Part shown: positions 25,180 through 32,064 of the stretch, piece after piece
Layout of the letters: every line of letters begins with the position of its first letter
Position numbering within the stretch: the stretch's first letter is position 1
Origin: NIES-981 sp040399265
GTDB taxonomy: Bacteria > Cyanobacteriota > Cyanobacteriia > PCC-6307 > Cyanobiaceae
Reading direction: 5' to 3'
Length of the DNA: 64,000 nt
Assembly (NCBI GenBank): GCA_040399265.1
Contig: JBBASO010000005.1
Span: 1-64,000, forward strand
Notes under the pieces: model-generated
The model's input: the letters and a program-made list of their open reading frames with translations, nothing else
What the model was told of the DNA's origin: nothing
Database searches by the model: none
Program-made: the position numbers and the translations under genes

Positions 25180-26538
25180 TCAATTGGGCATCGTCACGAA
25201 TTCCTCGGCCACCGAGGGGTGCAGGGCCATGGTGCGGTCGAAGTCGGCCTTGGTGGCGCCCATGCCGATGGCGATCGCCGCCATCTGGATGATCTCGGCG
25301 GCGTGCTCCCCCACCATGTGGCAGCCCAGCACCTTGCCGGTGGCGCGCTCCACGATCAGCTTGAGCAGCACCCGCGGGCCGCTGGCGGGCAGGGCCTGGC
25401 TCATCGGCCGGAAGCGGGCCCGGTGCACCTGGATCGCATCCTGACCATGGCGCTCCACCGCCTGCTCCTCGGTGAGGCCCACGCCGGAGAGCTCCGGCTG
25501 GCTGAACACCGCACTGGCGATCAGGTCGTGATCCACCTGGCGCGGCCGGTTGCCGTACACCGTGTCGGCAAAGGCACGCCCCTCGTCCACCGCCACGGGG
25601 GTGAGATTCACCCGATCGGTCACGTCGCCCACCGCATAGATGCCGGGCACATTCGTGCGCTGATCGGCGTCCACCGGGATGCGGTGGCCCTCCACGGCCA
25701 CGCCGGCGGCCTCCAGGTTGAGACCATCGAGGAAGGGGCGGCGGCCGGTGGCCAGCAACACGCCACCGCAGGCCAGCTGTTCCCCGCTCTGGGTGGTGAG
25801 GGTGAGCTTGCCTGGGCTGCCGCCAATGGCGGCAGGGGAGTGGGCGAATCGGATCTCAATGCCATCGGCCTCCATGGCCTCGGCCACTGCATCGCTGGCC
25901 TCGCGATCGAAGCCGCGCAGCAGGTGATCGCCTCGCACCAGCTGGATCACCTTCACCCCCAGCCCGTTGAGGATGCAGGCGAATTCGCAGGCGATGAAGC
26001 CGGCGCCCACCACCACCACGGCCTCCGGCAGGTTCTCCAGAAGAAACATGTCGTCGCTCACCCAGCCCAATTCAGCTCCGGGGATCGCCGGCCGATGGGG
26101 CCGGCCTCCCACCGCAATCAGGATGCGCTCGGCCTTCACCAGCCGCTCGCTGCCATCGCCGGCCCGCACCATCACCTCCTTGGGCGCCTGCAGGCGGCCC
26201 CAGCCGCTCACCAGCTCCACGCTTGCCTTCTTGAGCAGCCCGACGTGCAGGGTGTTGAGACGGTCGACCTCGGCCCTCACGTTGGCCAGCAGCCGTGCCG
26301 GGTCGCGGCGCACCTCGCCCAGGTCCCAGCCGTTGCTGGGGGCGGCCTCGATGAGGTGGCGGTAGGCCGAGCCGTACACCAGCAGCTTCTTGGGCACGCA
26401 GCCACGGATCACGCAGGTACCGCCCACCCGGTCGCCTTCCACGATCGCCACCCTGGCGCCGTAGGAGGCGGCGCGCTTGGCGGCGGCCAGGCCGCCGGAG
26501 CCGGCGCCGAGCACGATCAGGTCGAAGCAGTCAGCCAT
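25180..26538 (-). CDS. gor: Glutathione-disulfide reductase
   Basis: 452-residue flavoprotein disulfide reductase. The FAD motif is LIVLGAGSGGLAAAKRAA, the redox pair is in GGTCVIRGCVPKKLL, the NAD(P)H motif is VVVGAGFIACEFACILNGLG, and the C-terminal dimer His region ends MGATKADFDRTMALHPSVAEE. It reduces GSSG to GSH in the cytoplasm. The NAD(P)H-site residues were not checked against known NADPH-specific enzymes. It is followed at about 100 bases by a peroxiredoxin on the same strand, which fits a shared antioxidant role. Confidence 0.93.
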   Translation of the reverse strand: MADCFDLIVLGAGSGGLAAAKRAASYGARVAIVEGDRVGGTCVIRGCVPKKLLVYGSAYRHLIEAAPSNGWDLGEVRRDPARLLANVRAEVDRLNTLHVGLLKKASVELVSGWGRLQAPKEVMVRAGDGSERLVKAERILIAVGGRPHRPAIPGAELGWVSDDMFLLENLPEAVVVVGAGFIACEFACILNGLGVKVIQLVRGDHLLRGFDREASDAVAEAMEADGIEIRFAHSPAAIGGSPGKLTLTTQSGEQLACGGVLLATGRRPFLDGLNLEAAGVAVEGHRIPVDADQRTNVPGIYAVGDVTDRVNLTPVAVDEGRAFADTVYGNRPRQVDHDLIASAVFSQPELSGVGLTEEQAVERHGQDAIQVHRARFRPMSQALPASGPRVLLKLIVERATGKVLGCHMVGEHAAEIIQMAAIAIGMGATKADFDRTMALHPSVAEEFVTMPN

Positions 26539-26641
26539 GGGAGAGCGGCGCGGGAGGAACGGGAGACTGGGCAGAGGTTGGCTGGCCCTCAGAGGACCAG
26601 CTTCGCCTCGGCAGCGATGGTCTGGGCAGCCGGTGGCTGGA

Positions 26642-27214
26642 TCAGCCCTCGAACTCCCGGCGCGGGGCGGTCACGCCTGCGGGTTCGGTGCCCTTCAGGT
26701 AGGCCAGCATCGTGTCGGCATCAGACACCTCGAAGGGGTCGATCGGACAGTTGTCGTCGAAGTCGGGTTCACTGAAAATTTTCTCGATCCGGCCGTCGTC
26801 CACCAGCATCGAGTAGCGCCAGGAGCGCATGCCAAAGCCCAGATTCGACTTGTCGACCAGCATCCCCATTTTGCGGGTGAACTCGCCATTGCCATCGGGA
26901 AGCAGGAACACGTGGTTCGCACCGATCGCCTTGCCCCACTGGAACATCACGAAGGCGTCGTTCACCGACAGGCAGATGATCTGATCGACACCGTGGGCGC
27001 GGAACTCCTCATGGAGCTCCTCGTAGCGCGGCAGGTGGTTGGAGGAACAGGTGGGGGTGAAGGCACCGGGCAGGGCGAACAGCACCACCCTGCGGCCCTT
27101 GAAGATCTCGTCGCTGCTGAGGTCTTGCCAGCGGAAGGGGTTGGGGCCGGGCAGCGCTTCGTCCCGCACCCGGGTGTGGAACGTGACGCTGGGAATGCGT
27201 TCAAGCATGGTCAT
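26642..27214 (-). CDS. Peroxiredoxin (Prx5 type)
   Basis: 190 residues. The peroxidatic Cys lies in PGAFTPTCSSNHLPRYEEL. CLSVNDAFVMFQWGKAIGANHVFLLPDGNGEFTRKMG and SNLGFGMRSWRYSMLVDDGRIEKIF fit the Prx5/AhpC-TSA redoxin group, shown here only as family landmarks. It reduces peroxides and is recycled by glutaredoxin or thioredoxin. No fused glutaredoxin domain is present. The glutathione reductase next door on the same strand would supply GSH. Start: ATG 27214 or the internal second Met, two residues in. Confidence 0.9.
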   Translation of the reverse strand: MTMLERIPSVTFHTRVRDEALPGPNPFRWQDLSSDEIFKGRRVVLFALPGAFTPTCSSNHLPRYEELHEEFRAHGVDQIICLSVNDAFVMFQWGKAIGANHVFLLPDGNGEFTRKMGMLVDKSNLGFGMRSWRYSMLVDDGRIEKIFSEPDFDDNCPIDPFEVSDADTMLAYLKGTEPAGVTAPRREFEG

Positions 27215-27380
27215 TCGAGCGAGAGGCGAGGAACAGCGGTCTTCTCCAGGCTAACCCATACTGAATCCGCATAGGTGGCCACACGCATAAACCCCTGGGC
27301 TGCGGCGTTCCTGGCGGGCAAGGGCTGCCCAGGTTGTTCCAGGCGTTCTGTGCTTTGATGAAGGCCAAGCGGGTGAGCGG
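27215..27380. other. Upstream region of the peroxiredoxin gene
   Basis: No gene seen. This holds the probable promoter of the minus-strand peroxiredoxin. A hairpin GCGGATGACG/CGTCATTCCGC lies at 27377-27404, just past its right end. Confidence 0.4.
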
Positions 27381-27497
27381 ATGACGATGGCAACGTCATT
27401 CCGCCAGGCAGTACCACGTCGGCCGTTTGAACCCGGCTACATCCTTGGTGAGCGTCGATACAACGTCCAACATCGATCCGGGGCAAAGCTGATCTGA
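27381..27497 (+). CDS. Possible short protein (38 aa)
   Basis: The frame MTMATSFRQAVPRRPFEPG continues YILGERRYNVQHRSGAKLI and stops at 27497. Its residue pattern looks protein-like, and GGTGAG lies three bases ahead of the ATG as a possible ribosome site. It is below the usual size limit and has no recognised family. The start codon lies inside a hairpin (27377-27404), which could control translation. It could equally be chance. Confidence 0.3.
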   Translation: MTMATSFRQAVPRRPFEPGYILGERRYNVQHRSGAKLI

Positions 27498-27600
27498 GCC
27501 CATGCAGGAACCGCAGCAGCCCTAGCAAGCGCAGCAGCCTCTGCAGCCGAAACAAGAGCAGCTCCTCCCAACGGAGATGGCTCAGGCCTGCCAGAACAGT

Positions 27601-27654
27601 CACACCGGGTTTCCGCCCCACACCGGGTTTCCAGCCCACAGCTGGTTTCTTCCT
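27601..27654. repeat. 18-bp tandem repeat, three units
   Basis: CACACCGGGTTTCCGCCC is followed by CACACCGGGTTTCCAGCC and a diverged CACAGCTGGTTTCTTCCT. In one plus frame it encodes HTGFPP-type repeats. The surrounding plus-strand frame is Gln/Pro-rich but interrupted by a stop at about 27521. Confidence 0.7.
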
Positions 27655-27736
27655 GCACTCCCAGTCACTTCAACAGCCACGCCGAAGCCGTCGGCTCTGG
27701 AGCGCACCCGTCGCCGATACCTACCGATTCACGACC

Positions 27737-27844
27737 ATGAACAACTTCATTTCTCAAACCAGAACAGCAACCTCCAGACCCACACCCCAGCGACCGGCTC
27801 CGATCAATCCTCCGAGCTGGGAGGAACTCCTCGGCCGGCGTTGA
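27737..27844 (+). CDS. Possible short protein (35 aa)
   Basis: MNNFISQTRTATSRPTPQRP continues APINPPSWEELLGRR and ends at 27844. The closing PPSWEELLGRR reads like a genuine short helical motif. It ends 30 bases before the convergent bestrophin stop. No family recognised; comparison across related genomes would decide. Confidence 0.35.
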   Translation: MNNFISQTRTATSRPTPQRPAPINPPSWEELLGRR

Positions 27845-27874
27845 TCGACCAGCGGACCCGGCAGGCCTGTCTGA

Positions 27875-28816
27875 TCAATCCCAGCGGGTGGGATCGAAGC
27901 TGGCCTCAAAGGAGCCGAAATCGAGAGGCCGTTCCATCAGATCGGCCGTGATCGTGCTGCAGATGCTGTTCAGCGGCAGAGAAAAGCTGCTGCCGTCCCG
28001 GTCAAAGGGTCCCTCCACGTAGGAACCGATCCGTTCCGCCGTCAGAAAGCCGAGGAACAGACCCAGGCCGATCCAGGGGTAGCCGGAGCGATGAAATTCC
28101 AGCAGCAGCTGCAGGCCGTAGAGCCAGGTGATCAATCGCACGAACACGTCATATGACGCGGGGATCGGCGTGTTGCGGATCCGCTGCAGGCCGCCGAGGC
28201 TGTCGAGGCAGAGCAGGGAGATGTCGACCAGTTGCTGACGCCCCCAGCCATCGATCCACCCTTCTGCATGCAGGTGCTGAATCGCCCTGGCCCGCTGCCG
28301 GCAGAGCTCCTGCAGGCTGGTGGTCGGAGGCAGGCTCAGGTCTGTCAGCAGACCATCCACACCGCGGCGCAGGTCGGCGCGCCAGAAATTGCGCAACTCG
28401 AAGTTGAGCAGCCACACCTGCGCGACCTGATACTCCACCAATACGCGTCCCCGGGCACTGGCCAGCTGCTGGGGATCGAGCAAGGCGATCAGAGCGTCCC
28501 GCCACTTGCGGCTGTGGTTCACCATCGCGCCCCATAGGGTGCGCGCTTCCCACCAACGGTTGATCGCCTGGGTGTTGCGAAAGGCGATGAAGATCGACAC
28601 GGCGATCCCCAGCACCGAGATCCCCATCGGTGTGAGCGTCCAACCGATCGCCTGCTGGCCTCGCAGCAGCACCGCGGTTGCCACCAGCCCGTAAACCAGG
28701 AGGTCGAGCCGCATGCGCCAGAACAACTGCAGCACCACCAGCACGTAATCGTGCCGGCGCGTCCGGGGGGGATCCCCGTGAGAGCCCTGCAGGATCGGAA
28801 TGGCCACAGCCAGCAC
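27875..28816 (-). CDS. Bestrophin family anion channel
   Basis: 313 residues. RHDYVLVVLQLFWRMRLDLLVYGLVA, GISVLGIAVSIFIAFRNTQAINRWWEARTLWG, and SRKWRD show the bestrophin/YneE pattern; the late HRSGYPWIGLGLFLGFLTAERIGSYVEGPF is the conserved exit region with ENPFG-like residues. Bestrophins are pentameric chloride or bicarbonate channels; in phototrophs some tune lumen ion balance. It starts at a GTG 14 bases after the photolyase stop, so both may share an mRNA. Confidence 0.87.
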   Translation of the reverse strand: MLAVAIPILQGSHGDPPRTRRHDYVLVVLQLFWRMRLDLLVYGLVATAVLLRGQQAIGWTLTPMGISVLGIAVSIFIAFRNTQAINRWWEARTLWGAMVNHSRKWRDALIALLDPQQLASARGRVLVEYQVAQVWLLNFELRNFWRADLRRGVDGLLTDLSLPPTTSLQELCRQRARAIQHLHAEGWIDGWGRQQLVDISLLCLDSLGGLQRIRNTPIPASYDVFVRLITWLYGLQLLLEFHRSGYPWIGLGLFLGFLTAERIGSYVEGPFDRDGSSFSLPLNSICSTITADLMERPLDFGSFEASFDPTRWD

Positions 28817-28830
28817 CAGCTGGCGCCTGT

Positions 28831-30387
28831 CTACCCCAGGATCGCCTTGGCCGTGGCCCTGATCTCCACCAGCGCATCAGCCGGCACCTTCTGCAACTGG
28901 CGGATCATCAGAGCCATGCGGGGGTTGTGGGCCAGGTTGTCCTGGTGGCGGGCCAGAAAATCCCAGTAGAGGGCATTGAACGGGCAGGCCTGGGGCCCGC
29001 TGCGTTGCTTCACGTCGTAGCGGCAGCCCTTGCAGTACGTGCTCATCCGGTTGATGTAGTTGCCACTGGCCGCATAAGGCTTGCTGGCCAGCTGGCCGCC
29101 ATCGGCAAACAGACCCATGCCGAGCACGTTGGTCTGCATCACCCAGTCGTAGCCGTCGATGAACATGCGGTGGAACCAGGCGGTGAAGGCCTGGGGATCG
29201 AGGCCGGCGATCAGGCCGTAGTTGGCCAGCACCATCAGTCGCTGGATGTGGTGGGCATAGCCGGTGTCGGCAAGCTCTCCCAGCACAGTGTCCATGCAGG
29301 CCATGCCGCTGCCGCCCAGTTGCTCCAGCCAGACGGGCAAGGGCCGAACGGCGCCGAAATGGTTGTGCCGGGGGTAGTCCGACCCGAACCACCAGTAGAG
29401 GCCGTGGGTGTATTCGCGCCAGCCGAGAATCTGGCGGATCACCCCCTCAAGGGACGCCACCGGCGTGCCTTGCTCCAGGCCTGCCTGCTCCAGGCGACGA
29501 ATCACCTCCAGAGGGCCCAGCAACCCCAGGTTGAGATAGGGCGAGAGCAGGGCATGCCAGAGGCTGGGCTGGCCGCTCACCATGGCGTCCTGATAGGGGC
29601 CGAAGCCATCGAGACGGGTAGCGATGAAGTGCTCCAGCACCGCCAGAGCCTGCTGGCGGGTCACGGCCCAGCTGAAGGGTGCGCTGCGGCCGGGAAGGCC
29701 GGGTTCGCCCCTGTCCTCCAGATCTGCATGGAGCCGCTCCACCTTGGCGATCACGGCATGGGTGATGGCATCGGGTTCAAACCACAGCGGCGCGGGCCCG
29801 GCCAGTCCCTTCGGGGGTGCCTTGCGATTGGCCTGGTCGAAGTTCCACTGGCCGCCCAGGGGTTGGGAGCCGGGTGGCTCGGCTGCCGGATCCATCAACA
29901 CCCCGAACCGCCTGCGGCTTTCCCGGTAGAACAGTTCCAGGCGCAGCTGCCGGTAGGGCCGCGCCCAGGCGGCGAACGCCTCCCGTCTCCAGAGGAAGGC
30001 GTTGGAGGGTTGCCAGTGCAGTGGGATCGACAGGGTGAGGCGCTCGATCGCCTGGCGGAATGGCCGCTCGGCCGGCTCCATCACTTCGAGTACGGTTATT
30101 CCGTGCTGGGCAATCCAGTCGTCAAGCCCTGCCTCAAACGTGTCGGACTCCAGGTAATCCACCGTCCAGCCGGCGGAGTGCAGCTCGGCGGCGAAGTGGC
30201 GCATGGCACTCCACACGAGCACCAGTTTCTGCCGGTGATAGTGGCGCCAGGCCAGCACCGAGCTGCTCTCAATCAGCAGCACCCGGCAGCGAGATCGGGA
30301 CCCGCGCCGCCCATGCTCATCCTCCATTGCCGTCAGGGCGGGATGTTCGGGGCTGAGCTGGTCGCCGAGGATCCAGATCCCTTGCAT
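28831..30387 (-). CDS. FeS-type bacterial photolyase/cryptochrome (FeS-BCP)
   Basis: 518 residues from ATG 30387. MQGIWILGDQLSPEHPAL starts the antenna-type domain. The C-terminal FAD region carries GWREYTHGLYWW, HIQRLMVLANYGLIAGLDPQAFTAWFH and NVLGMGLFADGG. Four Cys fit the [4Fe-4S] site of PhrB-type enzymes: one in GMACMDTV, then CKGC and a third group 13 residues on (QACPFN). Members repair (6-4) photoproducts in light. The frame extends to 30489, but those residues look non-coding. Confidence 0.9.
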   Translation of the reverse strand: MQGIWILGDQLSPEHPALTAMEDEHGRRGSRSRCRVLLIESSSVLAWRHYHRQKLVLVWSAMRHFAAELHSAGWTVDYLESDTFEAGLDDWIAQHGITVLEVMEPAERPFRQAIERLTLSIPLHWQPSNAFLWRREAFAAWARPYRQLRLELFYRESRRRFGVLMDPAAEPPGSQPLGGQWNFDQANRKAPPKGLAGPAPLWFEPDAITHAVIAKVERLHADLEDRGEPGLPGRSAPFSWAVTRQQALAVLEHFIATRLDGFGPYQDAMVSGQPSLWHALLSPYLNLGLLGPLEVIRRLEQAGLEQGTPVASLEGVIRQILGWREYTHGLYWWFGSDYPRHNHFGAVRPLPVWLEQLGGSGMACMDTVLGELADTGYAHHIQRLMVLANYGLIAGLDPQAFTAWFHRMFIDGYDWVMQTNVLGMGLFADGGQLASKPYAASGNYINRMSTYCKGCRYDVKQRSGPQACPFNALYWDFLARHQDNLAHNPRMALMIRQLQKVPADALVEIRATAKAILG

Positions 30388-30454
30388 GAAATGGGTGCCA
30401 CACGACAGCCCCCAGCCTGGTTGAGCGCGGGGGCCGGGCCGACCTGCAGCCGCC

Positions 30455-31431
30455 TCAGACAGAACCGAAGGCCACCTGACAGGCAGCATTCAGCAGTTCT
30501 GCTTCGGCCCTGTTCTCAGGGACAAAGCCGTCGAGGGTGCCTTGCTCACAGTCGGCGGTGAGGTCGACCTCGTACCCATCGGACACGACTGCGAAGGTGG
30601 TGGAGCGGCTGCCGACCGGCCGCACCGTGCCGTAAAGAAGCAGATAGCTGCTGTTCGGTACCACGATGTAGGTGGTGTTGCGGGCCAGCGCGTTGTCGAC
30701 GGCCGCGTTGATGATGGCCGCCGTCGCCAGGGTGGTGATCCCCCAGGCTGCCGCGTTTGGCCCCCACCAGCCCCCGTACCAGCCCACCGGCCAGGGCCGG
30801 GCCGCTCCCCAGCCGGGGCGGGCCCAGCCGGGATAGCCATACCACCGATCCCAGCGATCCCATCGCCGGCGGGTGCTGCGCCAACGGTCATCCCGGCGAT
30901 CATTGGCCCGGTCCAGGCGCAGGTCGAGTCGGTCGTCCCGGCGATCACGCCGCTGATCGAGGCGGTCGTCCCGCCGGTCGCGCCGCTGGTCGAGGCGATC
31001 CTGACGGCCCCGATCGCCTGAGGGACTGCGATCCGCCAGCCGATTGCGCTCCGCCGTCAGATTGCGATCCCGGCGGCGGCCATCTGCGTCCCGGCCACCT
31101 CCGCTAATGGCTGGGGTTCCCCGCCCGCGGCTGTTGCTCGTCCAGCCGCCCTGGGGTTGCCGCGACCCGCGGGTCATGCCCGGGGAAGCATTACGAAAGC
31201 CGGAGTTTCCGCCGCCGCTCCGCGGGCGATTGCTCTGGTTACTTCCGCCGAGGCTGCGGCTGCCTTGATTCGTCCTGCCACGGTTGCGGTTGCCACTGCC
31301 GCTACTGCCGCCACTGCCTGCTGCGGGCCGGCCGCATGCCCAGCAGTGGCCAGCACCGGCGCCAGCAGAACGGGGGCCAAAGCGGCCACAAACAAGCAGT
31401 AAGTCTGGGCGTGGAGGCGAAGGTGCGGCAT
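30455..31431 (-). pseudogene. Arg/Asp-rich exported protein, frameshifted N terminus
   Basis: The long minus frame (stop at 30455) has a Gly/Ser/Asn/Arg-rich region, then tandem RDRRDDRLDQ repeats, a Trp/Gly/Pro-rich zone, a hydrophobic helix (ITTLATAAIINAAVDNAL) and a beta-type C-terminal domain with YIVVPNSSYLLLYG. It lacks a good start. A clear signal peptide (MPHLRLHAQTYCLFVAAL, hydrophobic, ATAGHAAG) lies in another minus frame from 31431. Joining them needs one frame change near 31300-31345. This is either a true mutation or a sequencing error. I do not recognise the family. Confidence 0.55.
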
Positions 31432-31608
31432 CGGAGACCGGGCTGGAGGGCTGGCTGAGGCGAATTGAGTCAGGGCTGATCGGAGCAGGTCTGGTGGGAA
31501 ACATTCATGTAACCGATTAGTTTTGATTCCTTCGGCACAACCGATGGCCTGCGTTTGCATATGGTCATAGGTCAGCGGGACGCCAGATCCTCCATCCCTG
31601 GCGGTCCC

Positions 31609-31632
31609 CCTGCCTAACCCCCTGCCTAACCC
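31609..31632. repeat. 12-bp direct repeat
   Basis: CCTGCCTAACCC occurs twice in tandem, directly upstream of the broken cupin gene. It may be a slippage product. Confidence 0.6.
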
Positions 31633-31634
31633 CT

Positions 31635-32032
31635 GTGGAGACCGCAGCGGCCAAGGGCGAAGAGCACACCGATCCTCTGGAGCTGCCCGAGCCCCAGCGC
31701 CTGCTGAAGCAGATTGATCAGGCCCCGTTCGTTGCCGTGGCCCTGCAGGCCCGGGAGCCGCGTTGGCCGCGCTGGAACCTCAACCTGCACCAGGAGAGTG
31801 ATCCGGTGCAGAGCTTCCTCAACATGCTGCAGCCCGGCACTGACGTGCTCCCCCATTGCCACCTGCGCGAGCAGGGGGGGCGATGACTTTGGGTGTTTTC
31901 GTGCTGCAGGGGGTGATCGATCTGGTTGAGGGCCAGTTCCACACCCTGGTGGCCCTCTCTGTCGATGCCGAGATGTTCGAGCTCAAGCAGGTTCCCAACC
32001 AGCCCACCAGTGCCAAGGACGTTCTGCCCTAG
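31635..32032 (+). pseudogene. WbuC-type cupin, broken
   Basis: The first frame (GTG 31635) has WNLNLHQESDPVQSFLNMLQ and PGTDVLPHCHLRE, matching the first half of the WbuC-like cupin with its metal-binding HxH. It stops at 31886, right after a run of seven Gs at 31874-31880. A second frame (31883-32032) has LGVFVLQGVIDLVEG joined to QFHTLVALSVDAEMFELKQV, the second half, with about 25 residues of the normal middle missing. So there is both a frameshift and an internal deletion. Intact relatives bind a metal and act in surface sugar or O-antigen loci; nothing of that type is nearby. Confidence 0.7.
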
Positions 32033-32064
32033 TTTCTTGCCAAAGGCACAACGGCCGCCGCAGA

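Noticed and set aside
27211..27639. 142-residue minus frame with Leu repeats
   Set aside because: The Leu repeats come from a CAG-rich DNA stretch read backwards; the frame has no recognisable fold.
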